This document shows positions 40,943 through 50,529 of a stretch of DNA of 64,000 bases, in pieces (the stretch's first letter is position 1; each line of letters starts with the position of its first letter). The position numbers were made by a program, and so were the translations under genes. The stretch comes from Anaerobacillus alkalidiazotrophicus. Its GTDB lineage: Bacteria; Bacillota; Bacilli; Bacillales_H; Anaerobacillaceae. The notes under the pieces are model-generated. The model did no database searches. It saw only the letters and a program-made list of their open reading frames with translations, and had not been told where the DNA came from. The stretch lies in assembly GCF_001866055.1 (NCBI RefSeq), contig NZ_MLQS01000001.1, forward strand, positions 922,501 through 986,500, written 5' to 3'.

Positions 40943-42517
40943 TTAATTTTTACTAATAATAAACTTAGACAACCAACTTCCGATAAAAGGGACACGTCGC
41001 ATTTCTTCTTTTTTTATAAGTCCAAAGAGCATTAACAACAATATATAAATAATACTAACGATGCCGATTGAAAGTAATGTTTTCCATAGAAGGTCAACTT
41101 CCAAGAAGGAATGTTTATACAAAGTTATTGCTAGTAGTCCACTAATAGTAATACAGGTAATTGCTTTTAAAAATTCTCTTACATGTAATGTATAAGAAAT
41201 AGTCTTCACTAATGTTGCAAAATGTAGTAAAGTGACAAGCATAAATCCTGCTACAATAGCTAAAGCTGCTCCCATAATTCCTAACTCTGGCCTTGAAGCT
41301 AAAACAAAAACAGCTACAATTTTCACAACATTACCAATTAAACTATTCATCATTGCTGCTTTAGCTAAATTTAATGCCTGGAGAGCAGCTTGTAGTGGTC
41401 CTTGGAAGTATAAAAAGATGCTAAAAGGAGCCATTATTTTTATATAACTTGCCACTGTAGGAGCGTTATACATTAAATCCATGATAGGGACCGCATAGAC
41501 GTAAAGAATTACACATGAAATTCCACCAGAAACCATAGCTAAACGAAGTGCTTGAGACAATCTATGATGGATTAATTTATAATGTCTTTGTGCTGCTGCT
41601 TCACTAATTGCAGGTACTAGTGACACGGACAAAGAGTATGTAATGAATGTTGGTAAAAATAACAATGGAATAGCAAAACCTGCTAATTCCCCATACTGCT
41701 TTGTAGCAATGACTGTTGTTATACCAGCAATAGCTAAACTTTGAGATACAACAATTGGCTCAAAAAAATATGAGACAGAACCAATTAATCTACTACCTGT
41801 TGTCGGAAGTGCGATGGTCATAAGTTCATTAAATGTACTTTTTCCTTGTTTTAAGTAACCAAAAAAGTTACTACGAACCTTAACTTTTTTTGCGTTTTTA
41901 AACATAAAGATCATATAAAGTAACGAAGCAAGTTCTCCAATTACTACAGAGATCATCGCTCCTGCAGCTGCATATTCAACTCCATAGGGTAAAAATGCAC
42001 TTGTCAGTACAGCAACAAGTGTAATCCTGACAACTTGTTCAATAACTTGTGAATACGCGGAAGGTTTCATGTTCTGTCTTCCTTGAAAATAACCTCGTAG
42101 TACTGAAGAAAGTGCAACGATAGGTACGATTGGTGAAATAGCTACTAATGGATAAAATGCCCTTGTATCTGTAAGAAAATATTTTGATATAATTGGAGCG
42201 AGGCCGATCATTCCAAACGTAAAAAATATACTTAAAACACCTGTAGTGGCAAGGGAGACAACTAAAATTTGTTTAATTTTAGAACGATCATTTCTAGCTT
42301 CAGCTTCAGCTACAAACTTTGATATCGCTACTGGTAACCCTATCTGTGTAAGAGTAATAACTAGTAATAAGGTTGGTACAGCCATTGAGTATAAACCTAC
42401 ACCTTCTGCCCCCATTATTCTAGCTACTACAATTTTATTAACAAATCCTAGGATTTTAGTTATAAGACCGCCTATAATTAATATAAATGCGCCTTGTAAG
42501 AAGCTTTGTCTAGTCAC
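40943..42517 (-). CDS. spoVB: stage V sporulation protein B, MOP-superfamily flippase
   Basis: 524 residues with about 14 membrane helices, of the polysaccharide transporter/MurJ-like family. SpoVB is required for spore cortex synthesis, probably as a lipid-linked peptidoglycan precursor flippase. The N-terminus SFLQGAFILIIGGLITKILG and MGAEGVGLYSMAVP are family hallmarks. GTG start at 42517 with GGTAGGGGA upstream on the minus strand. Length matches B. subtilis (518). Confidence 0.92.
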   Translation of the reverse strand: MTRQSFLQGAFILIIGGLITKILGFVNKIVVARIMGAEGVGLYSMAVPTLLLVITLTQIGLPVAISKFVAEAEARNDRSKIKQILVVSLATTGVLSIFFTFGMIGLAPIISKYFLTDTRAFYPLVAISPIVPIVALSSVLRGYFQGRQNMKPSAYSQVIEQVVRITLVAVLTSAFLPYGVEYAAAGAMISVVIGELASLLYMIFMFKNAKKVKVRSNFFGYLKQGKSTFNELMTIALPTTGSRLIGSVSYFFEPIVVSQSLAIAGITTVIATKQYGELAGFAIPLLFLPTFITYSLSVSLVPAISEAAAQRHYKLIHHRLSQALRLAMVSGGISCVILYVYAVPIMDLMYNAPTVASYIKIMAPFSIFLYFQGPLQAALQALNLAKAAMMNSLIGNVVKIVAVFVLASRPELGIMGAALAIVAGFMLVTLLHFATLVKTISYTLHVREFLKAITCITISGLLAITLYKHSFLEVDLLWKTLLSIGIVSIIYILLLMLFGLIKKEEMRRVPFIGSWLSKFIISKN

Positions 42518-42687
42518 ATAAGTTCCCCTACCTTTTAAAAAATGATGGATATTTTCCGTAATTATTTATATGCTTAGTAGGGGGCCAAGCATGACAAGTT
42601 CTGTTAAATTAAAATGTAGAATGTTAAATTGAGAGATTTTTGTAAATACCCTATAAATAATACTATTACATAAAGGAGAGTAATTAC

Positions 42688-43173
42688 GTGAAAGAGAGTT
42701 TTCAAAATTTTTTAGTAGAGAATTTAAGTTTTTTACCTACAGAATTAATAGTTGTAATTATTTCAGCTATGCCTATTTTAGAATTAAGAGGGGGAATACC
42801 TTTTGCTTTTCTAGCGGGATTATCATTTGGCGAAGCATTATTTTATGGCATTCTTGGGAACCTTTTACCAGTTATACCAATCTTAATTTTATTTCGACCA
42901 TTAAGTTCTTTCTTAATGCGTTTTCCATTGTACAAACGTTTTTTTGATTGGTTATATAATAGGACGATGAAAAAAAGTGAAAACGTTGAAAAATTTGGTG
43001 CGCTTGGTTTGATATTGTTTACTGCTATACCTTTGCCAACAACGGGTGCATGGAGTGCTTGTTTAGCTGCCATACTTTTCTTCATTCCTTTCCGTGCCGC
43101 CTTTATTGCAATTTCTTCTGGCGTTGTTATTGCAGGAATTGGTGTTAGCTTGTTTGTTTATTCAGTCTTTTAA
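42688..43173 (+). CDS. small multidrug export family protein (COG2426 type)
   Basis: 161 residues from a GTG start behind AAAGGAGAG. Four to five hydrophobic segments; MPILELRGGIPFAFLAGLSF and AIPLPTTGAWSACLAA are signatures of the small multidrug export family (Pfam Sm_multidrug_ex). Transport activity is a family label, not proven generally. It stands alone between spoVB (divergent) and comN. Confidence 0.8.
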   Translation: MKESFQNFLVENLSFLPTELIVVIISAMPILELRGGIPFAFLAGLSFGEALFYGILGNLLPVIPILILFRPLSSFLMRFPLYKRFFDWLYNRTMKKSENVEKFGALGLILFTAIPLPTTGAWSACLAAILFFIPFRAAFIAISSGVVIAGIGVSLFVYSVF

Positions 43174-43255
43174 TGTAAATGTAAGTTTAAAACCATTGTA
43201 TTTACCAGCTTAGAAAGAATGGTTGTGTCTCAAAAAAGAAGAGGAGGAGTTATAA

Positions 43256-43546
43256 ATGGGAGATAGTCAGCAATTTGAGATTTGGAAAAAGGATATAATG
43301 CCAGTACTAACAAGTAAAGTTGAAGAATTTCATATGTTGGGTTACGACAGGGCAACACAAGAAGATGTATGGGAATGTGTGTTGGCAAAATTAAAAAAAG
43401 AAAAAGAATATGTCCGAATTCATCATTTAGTACGTATAATTCTAACTCTTAAAATAACAGACTATATGACTTTTCTTACTATAGGTGCCTATAAAGGTCC
43501 AAATTGGTTTGATGGAGAAACAGAATTTACATTTGGAGATAAATAA
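43256..43546 (+). CDS. comN: post-transcriptional regulator ComN
   Basis: 96 residues, all helical. ComN (YrzD) in B. subtilis acts on comE mRNA accumulation and localises to septum and poles. Conserved features are KVEEFHMLGYDRATQEDVW and KITDYMTFLTIGAYKGPNWF. It lies just ahead of secD as in B. subtilis. AGAGGAGG precedes the ATG. Confidence 0.82.
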   Translation: MGDSQQFEIWKKDIMPVLTSKVEEFHMLGYDRATQEDVWECVLAKLKKEKEYVRIHHLVRIILTLKITDYMTFLTIGAYKGPNWFDGETEFTFGDK

Positions 43547-43568
43547 TAATAGAGTATTGGTCATGAAA

Positions 43569-43598
43569 TTGACATAGCAAACTTGACATCGCTATAAT
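43569..43598 (+). promoter_or_regulatory. consensus sigma-A promoter of secDF
   Basis: Perfect TTGACA and TATAAT separated by 18 bases, about 170 nt upstream of secD. A second TTGACA lies inside the spacer. Confidence 0.85.
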
Positions 43599-43673
43599 TG
43601 TACTATTGGAAGTAATTGGACAAGCAATTTTGTGAAACATTTTTTTGTGGTTTATCTCAATCTAAAGGTCGGA

Positions 43674-43730
43674 AAAGCTAAACTACAAATTAGTGGGTGT
43701 AGTAGAAAAAAATAATTGTAGTTTAGCTTT
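43674..43730 (+). promoter_or_regulatory. long hairpin in secD leader
   Basis: AAAGCTAAACTACAA and TTGTAGTTTAGCTTT form a perfect 15-bp stem around a 27-nt loop containing GTGGGTGTAGTAG. It lies between promoter and ribosome-binding site. The following TTTATAATAC is not a clean T-run, so attenuation is only a possibility; mRNA stabilisation or protein binding are alternatives. Confidence 0.6.
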
Positions 43731-43770
43731 ATAATACATAGAGAAGGATAATAAGGAGGCATTCTTAGAA

Positions 43771-45066
43771 ATGGTAAAAAAAGGTCATATTGCAGCTTTT
43801 TTTCTCATAATAGCATTACTTTTTGGGCTTGTTGCGACTAGCGTAATGGGCATTGCTAGAGAAATTAAGTTAGGATTAGACCTTCAAGGTGGATTTGAAG
43901 TTTTATATGAAGTTCATCCTGCTCATGAAGGTGACGTAATTGATGATGATGTCTTAAAGAGTACCGTGACAGCTCTAAATCAACGGATTAACGTAATTGG
44001 TGTTTCAGAACCAAATGTTGCAATAGAGGGTGAGAATCGAATTCGAGTTCAGCTCGCTGGAGTAGAAGATCAGCAAACAGCGCGAGAGTTGTTGTCAACT
44101 GAAGCGCAACTATCTTTTCGTGATGTAAATGATAATTTGATGTTAGATGGTGCAGACCTAAAACAAGGCGGAGCTAGTGTAACTTTTAGTCAAGCTAATC
44201 AGCCATGGGTAGCGGTTACTCTAAAAGACGCAGCTAAATTTGGTGAAGTTACAAGTGACCCAGCTGTTTTAGGTAGCCAACTAGTTATTTGGCTTGATTA
44301 TCAAGAAAGCGATTCATTTATGGAAGAGATGTTAAAGCCAGAACATGAAAGAAAGTTCATCTCTGCTCCAACCGTTAGAAGTGTGTTAAATACGACCAAT
44401 GTAGTAATTGAGGGTACTTTTACTTTAGAAGAAGCTCAATTTTTAGCAGATGTCCTTAATGCTGGGTCATTACCTGTTCAATTAGAGGAGGTTTACTCTA
44501 ACTCTGTAGGTGCGGCTCTTGGTGAAAAAGCAATGGAACGAACGATCTACGCGGGCTTTATCGGTGTTGCGTTAATTTTTCTATACATGATCTTTTACTA
44601 TCGATTTATGGGAGTTATTGCAGTGTTAACCCTTTCATTTTATGTTTACTTAGTATTGCTTATCTTTAATTGGATGAATGCTGTTTTGACATTACCAGGG
44701 ATTGCGGCATTAATATTAGGGGTTGGAATGGCGGTTGATGCAAATATTATTACCTATGAAAGAATAAAGGACGAGTTACGCTCAGGGAAAACAACACTTT
44801 CTGCGTTTAAATCCGGTAGCCGTCGCTCATTATCTACAATTTTAGATGCCAATATTACGACGATATTAGCCGCGTCGGTACTATTTTATTTTGGAACGAT
44901 GGCTGTACAAGGTTTTGCAGTAATGTTAATAGTTAGTATTTTGACTAGTTTTATAACGGCTGTATATGGTTCTCGTCTACTTCTAGGTTTATGGGTAAAC
45001 AGTAGAATCTTAAATAATAAACCACGACTTTTTGGTGTAAAGGAGAGTGAAATAAGTGAACTTTAA
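43771..45066 (+). CDS. secD: protein translocase subunit SecD
   Basis: 431 residues. A proton-driven accessory of the Sec translocon. N-terminal helix, the D1 motif LGLDLQGGFEVLYEV (about 34-48), a periplasmic-type P1 domain and five C-terminal helices with LGVGMAVDANIITYERIKDE. B. subtilis fuses SecD and SecF into one protein; here secD ends on its own stop and overlaps secF by 11 nt. AAGGAGG precedes the ATG. Confidence 0.95.
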   Translation: MVKKGHIAAFFLIIALLFGLVATSVMGIAREIKLGLDLQGGFEVLYEVHPAHEGDVIDDDVLKSTVTALNQRINVIGVSEPNVAIEGENRIRVQLAGVEDQQTARELLSTEAQLSFRDVNDNLMLDGADLKQGGASVTFSQANQPWVAVTLKDAAKFGEVTSDPAVLGSQLVIWLDYQESDSFMEEMLKPEHERKFISAPTVRSVLNTTNVVIEGTFTLEEAQFLADVLNAGSLPVQLEEVYSNSVGAALGEKAMERTIYAGFIGVALIFLYMIFYYRFMGVIAVLTLSFYVYLVLLIFNWMNAVLTLPGIAALILGVGMAVDANIITYERIKDELRSGKTTLSAFKSGSRRSLSTILDANITTILAASVLFYFGTMAVQGFAVMLIVSILTSFITAVYGSRLLLGLWVNSRILNNKPRLFGVKESEISEL

Positions 45067-45979
45067 TCAGAATGAAACAAAAATAGATTTTGTAAAGCAT
45101 CGTAAAAAGTTCTTCATTTTTTCCTCTCTACTTGTACTGACAGGGTTAATTTTTCTTTCAACTATTGGGTTAAACCTTGGAATTGATTTTGAAAGTGGTA
45201 CAAAGATAGAGTTACTAGCTGAAAAGTCTTTAACAGCTGATCTTGTAACTGATAAGTTTGCTGATATTGATTTAGTTCCTGATAATATTTTATTAGCCGG
45301 AGACCGAAATGAAATGGCTTATGCTACATTTATAGGTGTCTTATCTCAAGAAGAAATTGTAGCTGTACAAAGGCATTTTAATGAAACCCTTGGTGCAGAT
45401 CCTAATATTAGTACAGTTACACCAACTATCGGTAGAGAATTAGCTAGAAACGCATTCTTTTCTGTTATTTTTGCTTCAATCGGGATCATCATTTATGTTT
45501 CGATTCGTTTTGAGTTGTTATATGGTGTAGCAGCGATTGTTGCATTATTACATGATGCTTATTTCATTATTACTGTTTTCTCAATTGTGCAAATGGAAGT
45601 AAATTTACCTTTCATTGCTGCGGTTTTAACCATTGTTGGGTATTCAATAAACGATACGATTGTTACATTCGATCGGATTAGGGAAAACTTAAGCTATGAG
45701 AAAAAAGTAAAAGGTTTTGATGATTTGGCACGTGTCGTAAATAAGAGTTTAGTACAAACATTAGCACGATCGATTAACACTGTTTTGACAGTTGTCTTTG
45801 CAGCAATAGCCTTACTCTTATTTGGTGGAGAAGCAATACGTACGTTTGCTTTTGCTTTATTAGTAGGTTTAGTTGCCGGAACATATTCTTCGCTATTTAT
45901 TGCAGCGCAGCTTTGGCTTGTTTGGAAAAGTAAAAGTTTACAAAAAAAGCGCTTTAAAACAGCGGAGAATGAAGCATAA
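45056..45979 (+). CDS. secF: protein translocase subunit SecF
   Basis: 307 residues from a GTG inside the secD 3' end. N-terminal helix then LGIDFESGTKIELL, and the C-terminal helices with VGYSINDTIVTFDRIREN. The overlap implies coupled translation at matched dose. The pair replaces the fused SecDF of B. subtilis. A terminator follows. Confidence 0.95.
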   Translation: MNFNQNETKIDFVKHRKKFFIFSSLLVLTGLIFLSTIGLNLGIDFESGTKIELLAEKSLTADLVTDKFADIDLVPDNILLAGDRNEMAYATFIGVLSQEEIVAVQRHFNETLGADPNISTVTPTIGRELARNAFFSVIFASIGIIIYVSIRFELLYGVAAIVALLHDAYFIITVFSIVQMEVNLPFIAAVLTIVGYSINDTIVTFDRIRENLSYEKKVKGFDDLARVVNKSLVQTLARSINTVLTVVFAAIALLLFGGEAIRTFAFALLVGLVAGTYSSLFIAAQLWLVWKSKSLQKKRFKTAENEA

Positions 45980-45992
45980 TAGTATTAGCATT

Positions 45993-46024
45993 AACCGTGG
46001 TTAAACAACCACGGTTTCTTTTTC
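45993..46024 (+). terminator. terminator of secDF
   Basis: AACCGTGGTT, AAAC loop and AACCACGGTT, then TCTTTTT. Confidence 0.92.
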
Positions 46025-46102
46025 CTCATTAGCTTTTAATAAATAAGTTTATTAATGAGGTAGAAAGGTTATTAAATTAATAATTAAAAATTAGGTGATT
46101 TT

Positions 46103-47011
46103 ATGGTTGAGGAAAGAGATGTACGTTTTAAACAAGTCCAGTTTGCAGCTTGGGTGGGTATCATTGGAAATATTGTTTTAGCTATTATTAAAGGAGTTGT
46201 AGGTTGGCTTGCGGGAAGTCGTGCACTTGTGGCTGATGCAGTCCATTCAGCCTCTGATGTAGTTGGTTCTGTAGCAGTGTTAATTGGTGTTAGGGCAGCG
46301 AAACTCCCACCAGATAAAGATCATCCGTACGGTCATGGCAAAGCAGAATCGATAGCAGCTATCATCGTTGCAGTATTACTCTTTATTGTTGGTGTCGAGA
46401 TTGCTCTCTCAGCAATTCAATCTTTTAACGAACCCATTCAAGTTCCTGGAATTATTGCAATTTACGCTGTTATCTTTTCAATAATTGTTAAAGAATTGAT
46501 GTTTCGTTATAAATATCGTTTAGGGAAAAAGTACCGTAGTGAAGCACTAGTGACAGATGCTTGGCATCATCGTTCTGATGTGTTTTCTTCTTTTGCTGCC
46601 TTATTAGGTATTGGGGCGTCCATTGTTGGTGGATATATCGGAATACCTTGGCTAGTATATGCTGACCCGTTAGCAGGATTGTTCGTTTCAATTCTTATTG
46701 TGAAAATGGCATGGAGTTTAGGGAAACAGTCTATTCATAATGCAATGGACCATGTACTTCATGAGGAGGATACTGTAGAAATGCGTAAGATTTCAAGTGA
46801 TGTGGAAGGTGTTTTAAGTGTTGATGAGTTTTTAGCAAGAGAACACGGTCATTATGTTATCGTTGATATTAAAATTGCAGTTAACCCTAATATTACAGTT
46901 GAAGAAGGCCATACCATTGGCAAAAGAGTAAAGCAAGAATTAGTAAAGTTAGACCATGTCCAAGACGTCCGAGTTCATATAAATCCATATTCGAATGAAG
47001 TTGAAAAATGA
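46103..47011 (+). CDS. cation diffusion facilitator transporter
   Basis: 302 residues. Six membrane helices then a cytoplasmic CDF C-terminal domain (about 215-302). The metal-site motifs are DAVHSASD (helix II) and DAWHHRSD (helix V), with HPYGHGKAES in the II-III loop. HxxxD in helix V usually goes with Zn2+ or broader divalent export, while DxxxD favours Mn/Fe; here it is HHRSD. Substrate is not determined. The weak ribosome-binding site TAGGTGA precedes the ATG. Confidence 0.9.
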   Translation: MVEERDVRFKQVQFAAWVGIIGNIVLAIIKGVVGWLAGSRALVADAVHSASDVVGSVAVLIGVRAAKLPPDKDHPYGHGKAESIAAIIVAVLLFIVGVEIALSAIQSFNEPIQVPGIIAIYAVIFSIIVKELMFRYKYRLGKKYRSEALVTDAWHHRSDVFSSFAALLGIGASIVGGYIGIPWLVYADPLAGLFVSILIVKMAWSLGKQSIHNAMDHVLHEEDTVEMRKISSDVEGVLSVDEFLAREHGHYVIVDIKIAVNPNITVEEGHTIGKRVKQELVKLDHVQDVRVHINPYSNEVEK

Positions 47012-47065
47012 TAAATTCGGGAGCACAGAATAGTTTGAAACGATAATGGAAAAGAGGTGCTTATT

Positions 47066-47389
47066 ATGAAAGGGCAATGGGGATTAATTGTTGGTTTTAT
47101 TGTAGCATTACTAATTGCTATATTTTCAGTTATTAACATGACCCCTGTTACTGTTAACTATGTGCTAGGTACAGCTCAATGGCCGCTTGTTATTGTGATT
47201 ATAAGTTCGGTATTAATGGGGGGGATTTTAGTTGGTGGTGTAGGCTTATATGGTGTCTATAAACTGAAAAATCAACTAAGAAAAATTCAGGTTGAAAATG
47301 AAGCTTTACGAAAAAAAGTCGAGGAAGTTAAGAAACAGAAACCAATAAATAAGAAAGAAATTCCTATTCATCCAGAAAAAAGTCAATAA
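47066..47389 (+). CDS. LapA family membrane protein
   Basis: 107 residues from ATG 47066, preceded by AAAGAGGTG; the in-frame GTG at 47057 is part of that site. Two membrane helices (about 5-25 and 40-62) and a coiled-coil, lysine-rich tail (QLRKIQVENEALRKKVEEVK). LapA-domain (YrvD-like) protein; function in Gram-positives unknown. It precedes recJ as in B. subtilis. Confidence 0.83.
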   Translation: MKGQWGLIVGFIVALLIAIFSVINMTPVTVNYVLGTAQWPLVIVIISSVLMGGILVGGVGLYGVYKLKNQLRKIQVENEALRKKVEEVKKQKPINKKEIPIHPEKSQ

Positions 47390-47463
47390 TCAATTTATAT
47401 ATTCTCAATTGCCACACTCACTAACCTCTTGTATAATTAATAGGTTAGGGGTGTGGTACAAAT

Positions 47464-49812
47464 ATGTTAAAATCAAAGAAAAGATGGAGATTAGAAGGAA
47501 AAGACCAGTCCTTGGCACAACAATTCGTGGCTGAGTTAAAGGTTTCACCACTTGTAGCAAATTTACTAATAAATAGAGGAATTACTACTGTAGAAGAGGC
47601 TAATAATTTTTTATATATAGAAAAAACACAGTTTCATGACCCTTTTTTATTGAAAGGAATGAGACAAGCAGTTGAACGAATTCAAACTGCTATTCATCAG
47701 GGGGAGAAAATTTTAATATTCGGAGATTACGATGCTGATGGAGTTAGTAGTACAGCTGTCATGATACATGCATTGAAACAATTAGGAGCTAACGTTGATT
47801 TTTATATTCCTAATCGATTTACAGAAGGATATGGACCAAACGAACCTGCGTTAAGAAAAGCAAAAGAGGCCGGATTTTCATTAGTTGTAACTGTAGATAC
47901 AGGTATATCAGCTGTTCATGAAGCGAGTGTAGCGAAAGAAATAGGGTTAGATTTTGTTATTACAGATCACCATGAACCACCACCAGTTCTTCCGGATGCT
48001 TATTCAATTGTCAATCCAAAACAAGAGGATTGCTTATATCCATTTAAAGGGCTGGCTGGAGTAGGAGTTGCATTTAAATTAGCTCAAGCACTACTAGACG
48101 ATGTCCCCGAGCATTTGTTAGATATTGCTGTTATTGGTACAATTGCAGATTTAGTACCGTTAGTAGATGAAAATCGTCTTATTGCCAAAAAAGGCATTAA
48201 AGCATTAGAAAAAACAAAACGCCCTGGGTTACGAGCACTAAAAAGGCTTACCGGTATCGAGGATATTGAATTATGCGCTGATCATGTGGGCTTTGGGATT
48301 GGCCCGAGAATTAATGCTGCTGGAAGACTAGATTCGGCTATTCCTGCGCTAGAACTACTAATCTGTGAGGAAATGTCTGATGCAGACCGTTTAGCAACTG
48401 AAATAGATGAGCTTAATAAAGAAAGACAGAGTATTGTTAATGAAATAACAGAAGAAGCTATTACTATCGTTGAAAATTTATATGCTTCAATTGAAGATAA
48501 CAAAGTACTGGTTGTGGCCAAAGAAGGCTGGAATGCTGGTGTTATTGGTATTGTAGCATCTAGATTAGTTGAACGATATTATCGCCCTACAATTGTTTTG
48601 AGTATTGATAAAGAAAAAGGTTTAGCTAAAGGTTCTGCTAGAAGTATAGAAGGCTTTGACATGTTTAAAAACTTGTCCGAAAGTCGTGATATTTTACCTC
48701 ATTTTGGTGGACACCCAATGGCAGCCGGCTTAACTATGAATTTAGAAGACTTAGATGAATTAAGAAGTAGGCTAAATTACCAAGCTATAGAAGTTCTAAC
48801 AGATGAAGACTTTATTCCAATTACAAAGGTTGAATTGGAAGTTTCTGTAAACCGAATATCACTTCCGGTAATTGAAGAGATGGGTTTACTTGCCCCATTT
48901 GGTATAAGTAATCCAACTCCTAAAGTTTTAATTGATAATGTTCATTTATCACAAATGAGGCGTATCGGAAGCGAAGAAAATCATTTAAAAATGTTATTAG
49001 ATCATGATGGACATACTTTAGATTGTATAGGTTTTCGCTTTGGCTATTTGCATGATGAAATATCAATGTCGTCTAAAGTGTCTGTAGTTGGTACGTTGCA
49101 AGTAAATGAGTGGAATGGAAATTCCAAACCTCAATTGATGTTAGAGGATGTAGCAGTTAATGAATGGCAACTATTTGATTTAAGGGGAAACAAAAACATT
49201 AGAAAAATTGCAGCACAATTACCAATGGAAAAAGTTATTTATATTTACTTTGATGAAATTTCGTTAGCAAGTGTAGATGTTGAACAAAGTAACAACCTCG
49301 TATACATTCCTTATGGAACTGATTGTACGGATGTTGATCTATCTGGGCGATATGTGTTCTTTTTAGACTTACCAATTGAAAAAAAGCAAATCGAAAATGT
49401 GATTGCAAATAGTAAGAAACCAGAAAGAATATATACAGTATTTCACCACAATGAAAACCATTTTTTCTCAACTTTACCTACAAGAGAGCATTTCAAATGG
49501 TTTTATGCTTTTTTAACAAAACAACAAACATTTGATTTACAAAAACATGGATTGCAGCTAGCTAAACATAAAGGATGGTCAAAAGATACGATAGATTTTA
49601 TGGTACAGGTGTTTTTTGATCTAGAATTTGTTACAATAAACAATGGAATTATTTCACTTTCGACAAAAATCGAGAAAAAAGACTTAAATCAGTCAAGAAC
49701 ATACAAAAGAAAACAAGAGCAAGCAAGACTAGAAAATGAGCTTTATTATTCATCCTATAATGAATTAAAGCAATGGTTTGAACAGCTTATATCTATTCAA
49801 CCGGTCAGGTAA
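47464..49812 (+). CDS. recJ: single-stranded-DNA-specific 5'-3' exonuclease RecJ
   Basis: 782 residues. DHH-family exonuclease in recombination and mismatch repair. The metal motifs are [15 protein letters not shown] (about 84-98), [25 protein letters not shown] and [15 protein letters not shown]; the DHHA1 part has [12 protein letters not shown] Firmicute-type C-terminal extension (about 570-782) is present. The next gene, apt, begins 36 nt downstream. Confidence 0.95.
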   Translation: MLKSKKRWRLEGKDQSLAQQFVAELKVSPLVANLLINRGITTVEEANNFLYIEKTQFHDPFLLKGMRQAVERIQTAIHQGEKILIFGDYDADGVSSTAVMIHALKQLGANVDFYIPNRFTEGYGPNEPALRKAKEAGFSLVVTVDTGISAVHEASVAKEIGLDFVITDHHEPPPVLPDAYSIVNPKQEDCLYPFKGLAGVGVAFKLAQALLDDVPEHLLDIAVIGTIADLVPLVDENRLIAKKGIKALEKTKRPGLRALKRLTGIEDIELCADHVGFGIGPRINAAGRLDSAIPALELLICEEMSDADRLATEIDELNKERQSIVNEITEEAITIVENLYASIEDNKVLVVAKEGWNAGVIGIVASRLVERYYRPTIVLSIDKEKGLAKGSARSIEGFDMFKNLSESRDILPHFGGHPMAAGLTMNLEDLDELRSRLNYQAIEVLTDEDFIPITKVELEVSVNRISLPVIEEMGLLAPFGISNPTPKVLIDNVHLSQMRRIGSEENHLKMLLDHDGHTLDCIGFRFGYLHDEISMSSKVSVVGTLQVNEWNGNSKPQLMLEDVAVNEWQLFDLRGNKNIRKIAAQLPMEKVIYIYFDEISLASVDVEQSNNLVYIPYGTDCTDVDLSGRYVFFLDLPIEKKQIENVIANSKKPERIYTVFHHNENHFFSTLPTREHFKWFYAFLTKQQTFDLQKHGLQLAKHKGWSKDTIDFMVQVFFDLEFVTINNGIISLSTKIEKKDLNQSRTYKRKQEQARLENELYYSSYNELKQWFEQLISIQPVR

Positions 49813-49847
49813 TCTTGCTTCTAATAACCGTAGGAGGAACGTGTAAG

Positions 49848-50363
49848 ATGGATTTTAAAGAGTTTATAACAATTGTCCCCGATTATCCAAAGGAAGGTAT
49901 TCGATTTAAGGATATTACTACATTAATGGATAACGGAGAAGCTTACAAGAAAGCAATTGATGAAATGGCACTGTTTGCTAAAGACAAAAATATTGATCTT
50001 GTTGTAGGACCAGAAGCAAGAGGATTTGTAGTAGGATGCCCAATTGCCTATTCATTAGGAGTTGGTTTTGCTCCAGTTCGTAAAGCAGGTAAACTTCCAA
50101 GAGAAGTTATTAAAGTTGAATACGGATTAGAATATGGGAAAGATACTTTAACCATGCATAAAGATGCAATTAAACCTGGCCAACGAGTTTTAATTGCAGA
50201 TGATTTACTAGCAACAGGCGGTACGATTGAAGCTACTATTAAGATGGTAGAAGAACTTGGGGGCATCGTTGCTGGAATTGCATTTATGATTGAATTAAAT
50301 TACTTAGATGGTCGTCAAAAACTAAGCAAGTATGAGATTTTCTCCTTAACACAGTATTCCTAA
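49848..50363 (+). CDS. apt: adenine phosphoribosyltransferase
   Basis: 171 residues from ATG 49848, after TAGGAGGAA; a longer in-frame version from 49815 would span that site. It makes AMP from adenine and PRPP. The PRPP-binding loop [16 protein letters not shown] (about 118-133) and the N-terminal [14 protein letters not shown] are diagnostic. Position recJ-apt-relA is conserved. Confidence 0.96.
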   Translation: MDFKEFITIVPDYPKEGIRFKDITTLMDNGEAYKKAIDEMALFAKDKNIDLVVGPEARGFVVGCPIAYSLGVGFAPVRKAGKLPREVIKVEYGLEYGKDTLTMHKDAIKPGQRVLIADDLLATGGTIEATIKMVEELGGIVAGIAFMIELNYLDGRQKLSKYEIFSLTQYS

Positions 50364-50372
50364 GTTTTATGA

Positions 50373-50408
50373 CAAAGAGAGTGCTCCGAGATGGGCGCTC
50401 TTTGTTTT
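50373..50408 (+). terminator. terminator of apt
   Basis: GAGTGCTC and GGGCGCTC pair with G-U wobbles, extended by AAAG / CTTT, then GTTTTAG. Confidence 0.65.
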
Positions 50409-50529
50409 AGATGATGAAAATTAGCGATAATTCAGGTTTTTTAAAATAAATTGTATTATCTACATTAAAAACCTTTACATCAAGACAAAATATAAAGATA
50501 ATAGAAAGAAATAAATTAATGGCTGTAAG

